Origin: Deltaproteobacteria bacterium
GTDB taxonomy: Bacteria > Myxococcota_A > Polyangia > Polyangiales > JADJMO01
DNA: 53,449 nt
Assembly (NCBI GenBank): GCA_016182965.1
Contig: JACPFM010000154.1
Span: 1 to 53,449, forward strand
Direction of reading: 5' to 3'
In this document: positions 26,323 to 34,490 of the stretch, piece by piece
How positions within the stretch are numbered: position 1 is the stretch's first letter
Layout of the letters: each line of letters starts with the position of its first letter
Notes under the pieces: generated by a model
What the model was told of the DNA's origin: nothing
The model's input: the letters and a program-made list of their open reading frames with translations, nothing else
Database searches by the model: none
Position numbers and translations under genes: made by a program

Positions 26323-26499
26323 TCAAGGCGCCTTCACGGCGGCCGCGTCGACCGCGAACACCCAGCGCTTGCCGATGGCCTCGCCCGCGCCCCACAGCTG
26401 GTTGGTGTTGGTGTCGAACAAGAGGTCCTCGGGCGCATCGACCCACGGATACGACAGCGTCTTCTTGCCCGGCCTCGTGACGTAGAGCACGCCCTTGCC
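26323..26499 (-). pseudogene. C-terminal fragment of an unidentified protein
   Basis: The minus strand reads GKGVLYVTRPGKKTLSYPW, then VDAPEDLLFDTNTNQLWGAG, then EAIGKRWVFAVDAAAVKAP and a TGA. This is well-formed protein sequence with a beta-rich look, but upstream of about 26500 the frame becomes Arg/Ala-rich and has no start or signal peptide. It appears to be the last 58 residues of a larger, probably secreted gene whose 5' part was lost. It lies between the propeller lipoprotein and perR. A GTG at Val4 of this stretch could in principle start a tiny protein. Confidence 0.5.
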
Positions 26500-26575
26500 G
26501 CGTGCGTGACGGCGCCCTGCACCTGCCGCTGCGCCCGGCGCGCCCGGTTCGACGATTGCTTGAAACCATCCGGGG

Positions 26576-26590
26576 TTGGACGGAGTCTAA
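26576..26590. promoter_or_regulatory. PerR-operator-like dyad before perR
   Basis: TTGGA-N5-TCTAA, ending five bases before the perR ATG. The arms and 5-base spacing match the TTAGA-N5-TCTAA dyad before ahpC, differing at one position. This suggests autoregulation of perR; the claim is inference. Confidence 0.5.
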
Positions 26591-26595
26591 TCCGC

Positions 26596-27009
26596 ATGAA
26601 GACCGAGGACGCCCGCGCAGCGCTCGAGGCGCACCGCATCCAGCCGTCGGCGCAGCGGCTCGCGGTGGCCGAGGTCGTCCTCGACAGCACCGAGCACCTC
26701 TCGGCCGACGAGATCCTCGCGCGCGCGCAGCGCCGCATCCCGGCGATCTCTCGCGCCACCGTCTACAACACCCTCGCCACGATGGTCGAGCGCCGCCTCG
26801 TCCGCAGCCTCGTGCTCACCGAGGGGCGCGTGGTGTTCGATCCGAACACCGAGCGTCACCACCACTTCATCGACGAGGACACCGGCCGCATCCACGACAT
26901 CCCGTGGAACGCCCTCGAGGTCCGCGGCGCGTCGTCGCTGCCCGGGCTCGAGGTGACCGAGTACGGCGTGGTGCTGCGCGGGCGGATGAAGAAGCGGTCT
27001 AGAGTCTAG
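26596..27009 (+). CDS. perR: PerR-type peroxide-sensing Fur-family repressor
   Basis: A 137-residue Fur-family protein with an N-terminal winged helix (AQRLAVAEVVLD, ATVYNTLATMVERRLV) and a C-terminal dimer domain. All five regulatory-metal ligands of Bacillus PerR (H37, D85, H91, H93, D104) have counterparts at a constant offset of three: H34, D82, H88, H90 and D101. In that family, metal-catalysed oxidation of the two helper His residues releases DNA. Unusually, the protein contains no cysteine, so the structural Zn-Cys4 site is missing. It precedes ahpC-ahpD, and both it and ahpC have a matching dyad upstream. The last four residues and the TAG stop lie in a GTCTAGA heptad array. Confidence 0.85.
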   Translation: MKTEDARAALEAHRIQPSAQRLAVAEVVLDSTEHLSADEILARAQRRIPAISRATVYNTLATMVERRLVRSLVLTEGRVVFDPNTERHHHFIDEDTGRIHDIPWNALEVRGASSLPGLEVTEYGVVLRGRMKKRSRV

Positions 27010-27024
27010 AGTCCACGGTCTAGA
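26997..27024. repeat. Heptad array, locus 4 (GTCTAGA type)
   Basis: Exactly four 7-bp units in register: GTCTAGA, GTCTAGA, GTCCACG, GTCTAGA. The third unit keeps only the GTC, which shows that this triplet is the constant part. The array overlaps the perR 3' end and provides its stop codon. Confidence 0.85.
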
Positions 27025-27117
27025 GCCCGAGATATGGCGGCGCGATCGGGCCCGTGCGCGCGCCCGTCGTGCGCGGGCGATCGCCGGACGACCGGACACC
27101 GATTTCGTGAAACCGAT

Positions 27118-27132
27118 TTAGACACAATCTAA
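27118..27132. promoter_or_regulatory. PerR-operator-like dyad before ahpC
   Basis: TTAGA-N5-TCTAA in an AT-rich pocket, 40 bases before the ahpC start. It is a perfect inverted repeat with 5-bp arms. The overall 15-bp length equals the 7-1-7 layout of PerR boxes, although the bases differ from the Bacillus consensus. Confidence 0.6.
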
Positions 27133-27171
27133 TCATAGACAATGTACAGCCCCGAAAGGACTCGACGAACC

Positions 27172-27711
27172 ATGATCACCATCGGCGACCAGTTCCCCCG
27201 CTACTCCCTCGAAGCCGTCGTCTCGCGCGAGCCCGGCAAGGAGTTCGCCCGCGAGACCGAAGGGAGCCACCCCGGCAAGTGGCGCGTCGTCTTCTTCTGG
27301 CCGATGGACTTCACCTTCGTCTGCCCGACCGAGATCGCCGAGTTCGGCCGCAAGAACAGCGAGCTGCAGGACCGCGACGCGCAGGTGCTCGGCGTCAGCA
27401 CCGACACCCACTACGTGCACCTCGCGTGGCGCAACAGCCACCCCGATCTGAAGGACCTGCCGTTCCCGATGCTCGCCGACACCAGGCGCGAGCTCTCGCA
27501 GGCCTGCGGCATCCTCCACAAGCAGGACGGCGTGGCGCTCCGCGCGACGTTCATCGTCGACCCCGAGGGCGTGGTGCGCTGGGTGAACGTCAACGACCTC
27601 GACGTCGGTCGCAACGTCGACGAGGTGCTCCGCGTCCTCGACGCGCTGCAGACCGGCGAGCTGTGCCCCTGCAACTGGAAGAAGGGTGACGACACCCTGA
27701 GGGCGGCTTGA
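27172..27711 (+). CDS. ahpC: Alkyl hydroperoxide reductase AhpC (2-Cys peroxiredoxin)
   Basis: A 179-residue peroxiredoxin. The peroxidatic Cys51 sits in the family motif DFTFVCPTE, with the upstream FFWP strand and the downstream GVSTDTHYVHLAWR. The C-terminus carries CPC at 165-167, which can supply the resolving cysteine(s), as in the actinobacterial AhpC reduced by AhpD. It reduces H2O2, organic peroxides and peroxynitrite in the cytoplasm. The ATG at 27172 (MITIGDQFP) is the usual start; an in-frame ATG ten codons upstream falls in the leader, between the dyad and the ribosome site. The stop overlaps a possible TTG start of ahpD. Expected to be induced by peroxide through PerR. Confidence 0.95.
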   Translation: MITIGDQFPRYSLEAVVSREPGKEFARETEGSHPGKWRVVFFWPMDFTFVCPTEIAEFGRKNSELQDRDAQVLGVSTDTHYVHLAWRNSHPDLKDLPFPMLADTRRELSQACGILHKQDGVALRATFIVDPEGVVRWVNVNDLDVGRNVDEVLRVLDALQTGELCPCNWKKGDDTLRAA

Positions 27712-27713
27712 AC

Positions 27714-28271
27714 ATGAACGCGCTCGAGCTCCTGCGCGCCTCGCTCCCCGACGAGGCCAGGGACATCAAGCTGAACCTCTCCGCCGTGCTGCAGGGCGGC
27801 TCGGGCGCCGCGCTGTCTCAGGCGCAGCGATGGGGCGTCGCCGTCGCGTGCGCGGCGGCGACCCGCAACGCGGCGCTCCTCGAGGCGACCCTCGCCGACG
27901 CGGCGGCGCACGCCGAGGCGCCGGTCATCTCCGACGCGCTCGCCGCCTCGGTGGTGATGGCGATGAACAACGTCTTCTACCGGTTTCGCCACATGATCGG
28001 GAAGCCCGCCTACGAGGCGAAACCGGCGCGCCTGCGCATGAACCGGCTCGGCCAGCCCGCGTCTCGCAAGGTCGACTTCGAGCTGTTCGCCCTCGCCGTC
28101 AGCGCGATGAACGCGTGCGAGTCGTGCGTCCGATCGCACGAGAAGGTCGTGCTCGAGAACGGGTTGACCGACGATCACGTGCACGAGGCGGTGCGCATCG
28201 CCGCCGTCATGCAGGCGACCGCCGTCGCGCTCGAGATCAAGGCACGAGCGACAGCACCGGTCGCTGCCTGA
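27714..28271 (+). CDS. ahpD: Alkylhydroperoxidase AhpD
   Basis: A 185-residue all-helical protein of the AhpD/CMD family. The active-site motif CESCVRSH gives Cys135-xx-Cys138-xxx-His142, preceded by the helix with Glu123 (FELFALAVSAMNA) that serves in proton relay. In mycobacteria AhpD passes electrons from lipoamide to AhpC and has weak peroxidase activity itself. The ATG at 27714 begins two bases after the ahpC stop, so the two are one transcript. The length and the two-helix hairpin repeats agree with the family. The AhpC/AhpD pairing also fits the absence of ahpF. Confidence 0.95.
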   Translation: MNALELLRASLPDEARDIKLNLSAVLQGGSGAALSQAQRWGVAVACAAATRNAALLEATLADAAAHAEAPVISDALAASVVMAMNNVFYRFRHMIGKPAYEAKPARLRMNRLGQPASRKVDFELFALAVSAMNACESCVRSHEKVVLENGLTDDHVHEAVRIAAVMQATAVALEIKARATAPVAA

Positions 28272-28325
28272 CCGTCGTCACCCGAGCGCTTGCTCGCGCG
28301 GCCGCGGCGGAGAACACTGCCTCGG

Positions 28326-30284
28326 ATGCGCGCTTCCTTCTTCCTCCTCGCCGCCCTCGTCGGCTGCGATCCGCTGACGGTCCTCGGCGTCGAGGAGGAG
28401 GTGAAGGAGAGGGATGGCCTCGAGGCGCCGCCGCCCATCGCCGACGATCGCATCGAGGACAAGCACCCGGTCTACGATCCATCGGCGCTCGTCGAGGAGA
28501 CCGTCGACGGGTGCGCGGTGCGCTGGAACAAGAGCGGGTCGGTCGTGAAGCTCGACGTCCTGCCGTTCGACGACGCGACGCGCGCGCTCGAGACGCAGGT
28601 GTTCCCGGGGTGGACGGCGGCGGCGCGCGCCCTCGCCGGCAAGAAGGTCCTGCCGTCGATGGAGGTCGTGCAGGGGCTGCTCAAGCCGTTCAACGACGGC
28701 CTGTACGCCGCGGTCGAGCTCGGGGCCGAGAACGGCAGCAACGGCGCGCTCGTCCACAAGCGCGGCCTCTTCCGCGACGTGCTCGCGGCGCTCGTCGCGC
28801 GCGCCGGCGATCCGGCGGTCGACGAGGCCGCGGCGACCTTCGCCGCCGCCGTCGAGATGAGCGGCGACACGCCGACCGCTCCAGCGTCGGTCCTCTCGCG
28901 CGCGGCGTCGTTGAGGTCCTCCTTCGACGCGCAGCCGCTCGCCTCGCGTCCCATCGGGTTCTACGCGTGGTCGTCGGAGCTCTCGAATGTCTTCCGGCGC
29001 GATCGCTTCCTGCAAGGCTGGGCCATCGGGACCGCGTTCGCGCCCACCGCGCAGACGGCGTTCGTGCTGCACGGCGACGGCGGTCTCCGCGCGCGCTACC
29101 AGCGCACGCTCGATCTGTACGCCGGCATGACCGGCCCCTACCGCGACGTCTCCCCGATCGCGATCGCCGAGCTGCTCGACGGCGGCGCGTCGACGGCGCT
29201 CGGGCCGCTCGAGGCGGCGACGCGCGCGAAGTACCCGGCGCTCGGTGCGAGCGCGGCCTGCGCGTCCGCGTTCGCGATGCTCCCGCGCTCCGAGGTCGCC
29301 GAGAGCCGCCTCTTCCGCACCCTCTTCTGCGACAAGGTGCTCCCCCAGGGCACCAACCTGCTCGACGTGCTCATCGGGCAGATCCGCCTCGGTAAGCTCG
29401 ATCTCACGCCCCGCGCCGGCGCCGGCTGGTCCGATCGGCAGCTGTGGGCGCTCGAGACGCTCCTGGTCCCCGACCGCGCGCCGGAGAAGGACCACCTGTT
29501 CCTGACCAAGCGGTACAAAGAGAAGCTGATCGAGACCTTCAAGCTGATCGTCACGCAGACCCGCGAGACGCACGTCAAGCAGACCGAGATTGCGCGCGGC
29601 GAGGCGGTGAGCGCGACCGTGGAGCCGCGTCCGATCGATCTGCACCCGAACCTCCCCGTCGAGCCGTTCCCCACGTTCTATCTGCGCACCGCGCGCGCCT
29701 ATCGCTTCGTCGACAACCTGCTCCGCGCGACGATGGGGCCGGAGTGGCTCGAGAGCGCCCGCCGCATGAAGGAGGACGGGTCGTTCGCCGGCGAGTCGCT
29801 GGCGGTGGAGCTGCGCGAGATCGAGGAGCTGCTCTACGGCCTCCACGTCCTGTCCGCGCGCGCGATCGGCATGAAGCCGACGCTCGGCGCCGACGATCTC
29901 GCGGCCTCGGAGTCGGTCCTCGCGCGCGCGTCGAGCTTCACGGAGCAGTTCGCCGACGACCCCGACGTCGCCCGCGATCCGCGCGTCATCGTCCCCGTCA
30001 TGGTCGACCCCGAGCGCCGCGAGGTGCACTACTGGGCGGTCATCGGCGTACGCGCGCTCCGCATTCGCGCCGAGTTCTACCCCGGCTTCGAGCCGAAGGA
30101 CGTCACGTTCCGCGACAACTGCGTCTTCCGCAGCTGGGTTCCGCAGGAGCCGTTCATCCTCATCGGCAAGACGGTCGAAATCGTCCTCCCCTCGACGCGT
30201 CCGCCGCCGACGCGCGACGAGCTGCGTCGCGCGTGCGACGCGAGCACCGATCCCGAGGCCATTCGCGCCGCCCTCTCACGATGA
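28326..30284 (+). CDS. Large lipoprotein of unknown function
   Basis: A 652-residue protein beginning MRASFFLLAALVGCDP, a type II signal with lipobox LVGC. The mature region is predicted to be mostly helical (TAAARALAGKKVLPSMEVVQGLL, KRYKEKLIETFKLIVTQTRE), with a more beta-rich C-terminal domain (VIVPVMVDPERREVHYWAVIGV to EPFILIGKTVEIVLP). There are few cysteines. I recognise no family. Its stop overlaps the ATG of the next gene by four bases (ATGA), so the two are translationally coupled and may form an envelope complex. The start is the Met that opens the signal peptide; 12 further upstream residues in frame are Arg-rich. Confidence 0.75.
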   Translation: MRASFFLLAALVGCDPLTVLGVEEEVKERDGLEAPPPIADDRIEDKHPVYDPSALVEETVDGCAVRWNKSGSVVKLDVLPFDDATRALETQVFPGWTAAARALAGKKVLPSMEVVQGLLKPFNDGLYAAVELGAENGSNGALVHKRGLFRDVLAALVARAGDPAVDEAAATFAAAVEMSGDTPTAPASVLSRAASLRSSFDAQPLASRPIGFYAWSSELSNVFRRDRFLQGWAIGTAFAPTAQTAFVLHGDGGLRARYQRTLDLYAGMTGPYRDVSPIAIAELLDGGASTALGPLEAATRAKYPALGASAACASAFAMLPRSEVAESRLFRTLFCDKVLPQGTNLLDVLIGQIRLGKLDLTPRAGAGWSDRQLWALETLLVPDRAPEKDHLFLTKRYKEKLIETFKLIVTQTRETHVKQTEIARGEAVSATVEPRPIDLHPNLPVEPFPTFYLRTARAYRFVDNLLRATMGPEWLESARRMKEDGSFAGESLAVELREIEELLYGLHVLSARAIGMKPTLGADDLAASESVLARASSFTEQFADDPDVARDPRVIVPVMVDPERREVHYWAVIGVRALRIRAEFYPGFEPKDVTFRDNCVFRSWVPQEPFILIGKTVEIVLPSTRPPPTRDELRRACDASTDPEAIRAALSR

Positions 30285-30967
30285 CGCGCGCGCTCATCCT
30301 CCTGGCCTTCGCGGTCCTCGGGTGCAACGCCGGTCTCGGCGTCGCGCAGACGGCCAAGACCGTCGATCCCACCGGAGCGCGCATGAGCGTCGGCTTCTCG
30401 GGCGCTTCCAACGAGTACGACGCCCAGCGCGGCGGACCGGGCCTCGCGAACTTTTCGTTCGAGCCGGCATGGCGCGTCGGGTTGGGCCGGCAGACCGATC
30501 TCGGGTTCGGACCGTGGCTCGGCTACGGGATGCAGCTCGACGTGAAGCACGAGCTGACGCCGCGCGCGAAGCCGTACGGGGTCGCGCTCCGCGGCGGCTT
30601 CGGCGTCTCGGCTGGATCGCCGACATCCTACTCGGGCCTCGTCGGCGCCATCGGCAGCTACGAGCTCGCGAGCGGGTTGGCTCCGTACGCGAGCGTCGCA
30701 TTTCGGAATTTCTGGTTCTACGAAGGACACCGGCGCTCCGCTCCGACCGACGGGTCGCGTTGGGCCGAGCGCAACGGCTGGGGCGATGGCCTGCTGCAGA
30801 TGACGGCCGGCCTCCGGTTCGGGCGTGGACGCTCCGCGTTCTACCTCGAGTACGCGCGCTGGCAGCCGATGCAGAACGATCCCGGCGACTTCTTCAAGCT
30901 GGCGGCGTCCCACGTCTTCTCGTTCACCGTCGGGTTCTGCCTCGACCGCTGGTGCCGGCAGGGCTGA
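30281..30967 (+). CDS. Outer-membrane beta-barrel-like protein
   Basis: A 228-residue exported protein coupled to the preceding lipoprotein by a 4-base ATGA overlap. The N-terminus (MTRALILLAFAVLGCNAG) could be a lipoprotein or a standard signal. The mature chain has Gly/aromatic alternating strands (WRVGLGRQTDLGFGPWLGYGM, YGVALRGGFGVSAG, SAFYLEYARWQPM, HVFSFTVGFCL) typical of a small barrel. Asn/Asp/Gly-rich turns separate the strands. No enzyme motif is seen. Together with the upstream lipoprotein it may form a two-part envelope unit; its cargo or role is unknown. Confidence 0.7.
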   Translation: MTRALILLAFAVLGCNAGLGVAQTAKTVDPTGARMSVGFSGASNEYDAQRGGPGLANFSFEPAWRVGLGRQTDLGFGPWLGYGMQLDVKHELTPRAKPYGVALRGGFGVSAGSPTSYSGLVGAIGSYELASGLAPYASVAFRNFWFYEGHRRSAPTDGSRWAERNGWGDGLLQMTAGLRFGRGRSAFYLEYARWQPMQNDPGDFFKLAASHVFSFTVGFCLDRWCRQG

Positions 30968-31003
30968 CCTCGCGACGGTCCAGCGCGTGCACCGAGCACG
31001 TTC

Positions 31004-31459
31004 ATGCGCTCGGTAACATCCGTCCTCGGGCTCGTCGCGTTGGGCGTCGCGTGCTTCGCGTGTAGCAGCGGGTCGCAACGCCCCGCGCGCGAGGTCCAGA
31101 CGGTGATCATCCCGGAGTCGATCGTGCGCCCGGCGTCCGCGCCGACGCAGCTCGCGCCGGTCGCGCGCGGGACCATCCGGCTCGGCACGGTCGACACCGT
31201 GCGCACCCTGGAGCCCAGCCCGGCCGCGGGCGCGCCGGCCGGCGGCGCAGCAGCAGGTCCGCCGACCGCCGTCGGCGGCGGCCCGCCCGCGACCACGTCG
31301 GTGGGCCCGATGAGCCCGACCACGGTCACCGGCGCCGACTCGCCGCTCGACAACGCGCCGACCGCGCCGCCCGCCGGCGGTGGTCCCGGCAACCCGCTGA
31401 CCACCGGCAGCGCGACGACCGGCGGCGGTCCCGCCAACGCGCCCACGACGCCGCGTTGA
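31004..31459 (+). CDS. Low-complexity Pro/Gly/Thr-rich lipoprotein
   Basis: A 151-residue protein with a type II signal peptide (VALGVACFACSSG, lipobox region FAC). After a short ordered stretch (REVQTVIIPESIVRPAS) the remainder is disordered, rich in Ala, Pro, Gly and Thr (GPPTAVGGGPPATTSVGP and similar). Such tails are common in surface lipoproteins and may act as spacers. It lies 36 bases behind the barrel gene and ends 14 bases from the stop of a convergent gene, with no terminator hairpin visible between them. No function is assignable. Confidence 0.65.
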   Translation: MRSVTSVLGLVALGVACFACSSGSQRPAREVQTVIIPESIVRPASAPTQLAPVARGTIRLGTVDTVRTLEPSPAAGAPAGGAAAGPPTAVGGGPPATTSVGPMSPTTVTGADSPLDNAPTAPPAGGGPGNPLTTGSATTGGGPANAPTTPR

Positions 31460-31473
31460 GCGCCGAGGATCGA

Positions 31474-32022
31474 TCACTCCTCGCAGAAGTGCTTTCCGCC
31501 GGTGCAGTAGCTCCGGGTCGAGCCCGACCGGCAGCCGCCGATGTCGCACTTGGCGGCGACGGTCTGCGCTTTGTCGGCGACGTCGCAGGTCGGTGAGTCG
31601 GTCTGCCCGACGACGTTGGGGATGCACTTCGTCATCCACGCGTAGCTCGTGCGCTGCCCGATGTAGAACGCGCGCTCGATGTGCAGCCGAACCTCGGGCG
31701 CGATGTCGTCGCCGAGCGCGGCGCAGTTCGGGTCCTTGCAGAACCGCACCTTCACGCGCACGGGCGTGGTCTCGCTGTCGCCGTCGGCTTCGATGCTCAG
31801 GCGGTGCAGGGTGCGCTGCGTGGTCGAGAGCTTCGCGCCGGGGACCGGATCGCCGCTCTGCCAGTCCTCGGCGAAATCGCGCGCGCCTGAGACGATGCGC
31901 ACCACCGCGTGACGGTCGACGCCCGACTCGTTCTTCGGCAGATCGAGATCGAGCTCGAGGAACGCGTTGCGCGCGCACCCGAGCGACACCAAAGGCAGCG
32001 CGACGAGCAGCGCGGCCCTCAC
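31474..32022 (-). CDS. Lipoprotein with Cys-rich C-terminus
   Basis: A 182-residue protein starting at GTG 32022, whose GTGA overlaps the stop of the upstream PEGA-type gene by four bases. The signal (ALLVALPLVSLGCARN) has lipobox SLGC. A beta-rich middle (FLELDLDLPKNESGVDRHAVVRIV, VRVKVRFCKDPNCAAL, VRLHIERAFYIGQRTSY) precedes a C-terminal tail with closely spaced cysteines (CDIGGCRSGSTRSYCTGGKHFC). It is the third gene of an operon with a Ser/Thr kinase and a PEGA protein, so it may report or respond at the envelope to kinase signalling. No named family. Confidence 0.75.
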   Translation of the reverse strand: MRAALLVALPLVSLGCARNAFLELDLDLPKNESGVDRHAVVRIVSGARDFAEDWQSGDPVPGAKLSTTQRTLHRLSIEADGDSETTPVRVKVRFCKDPNCAALGDDIAPEVRLHIERAFYIGQRTSYAWMTKCIPNVVGQTDSPTCDVADKAQTVAAKCDIGGCRSGSTRSYCTGGKHFCEE

Positions 32023-32794
32023 AGCTTCACCACGTTGCCCGATCCGGGCTCCAGCTGCTTGCTGCGATCGTAGAAGTAGGCGCCCGCCGCGCCGCCGACG
32101 ATGACCACGCCGACCGCCGTCCACAGCCAGGGCGACGCCCACACGCTGCTCTTCGGCTCCTCGGGCTTCTTCGGCGGCGGCGGCACGTCGGCCGGGACCA
32201 TCTTCACGGTCACCTGCTTCTTCTCGCCGTCGGCGAACGTGCCCTCCCAGGTGTACGGCTTGCTCTTCGGCTCCTCGACGCGAAGGGCGTGCTTGCCGGG
32301 ATCGACCTCGAACGCGAGCGGCCTCGCGCCGTCGTCCTTCTGCACCTTGCCGTCGAGCGAGACCCTCAGGTCGTCCTTCTTCGACGGGAGATCGGCGACG
32401 ACGAGCGAGGCGACGCGCGCCTTCTCCTCGTCGAGCATCTTCTCGGCCTGCGCCTTGACCTCGGGATCGAGCTTCGGGTGTTGCTCGAGCAGCTGCGCGA
32501 AGGCGTCGCGCGACTCGACGTGACGCCCGAGCGCGCGCAGCGTGGTCGCGACGTTGAACAGCGCCGCGGGCACGCCCGAGAGCGCGTAGGACTTCTCGAA
32601 GTTGACCAGCGCGTCGGACCAGCGCCCCTGATCGACCGCGCGGTTGCCGGCGATGTAGAGCGCCTTGGCCTCCTGCACCGCGGCGCTCGACGGCTCGCCC
32701 TTCGGCGCCGCCCAGGTGTACGCGGCCGACGAGGTGGTGGAGGCCGCGAGGATCGAGACGGCGAGCAGTGCAGCGACTGCGCGGTGGTGCATGG

Positions 32795-32798
<4 letters not shown>
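32019..32798 (-). CDS. Exported TPR/PEGA-domain protein with C-terminal membrane anchor
   Basis: A 259-residue protein. The N-terminus (MTMHHRAVAALLAVSILAASTTSSAA) is a signal peptide. Residues 40-125 are TPR-like (KALYIAGNRAVDQGRWSDALVNFEKSY, NVATTLRALGRHVESRDAFAQLLEQ). A PEGA-like beta domain follows (DLRVSLDGKVQKDD, FEVDPGKHALRVE, VKMVPADV). A Pro/Lys linker leads to one membrane segment (WLWTAVGVVIVGGAAGAYFY). The start overlaps the kinase stop by four bases (ATGA). This layout, common in myxobacteria, is often encoded with Ser/Thr kinases and suggests a periplasmic sensor or scaffold for the kinase. Confidence 0.85.
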
Positions 32799-34381
<1,583 letters not shown>

Positions 34382-34453
34382 GGTCGAAGAAATCGGAATC
34401 GAACTCTGGTCGGAGGCGCCTGCGCGGTCAATGTACGTAAAGAGGCGCAAAAT

Positions 34454-34467
34454 GGGCGATTTCGCCC
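34454..34467. promoter_or_regulatory. Dyad in the divergent promoter region
   Basis: GGGCGA-TT-TCGCCC lies in the 109-base gap between the kinase (minus) and the Cys-rich protein (plus), 24 bases before the latter's start. It could be an operator or a short transcript hairpin. No regulator is implied by sequence alone. Confidence 0.35.
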
Positions 34468-34490
34468 CGATGAGGTAGATTGAGCCTCGC

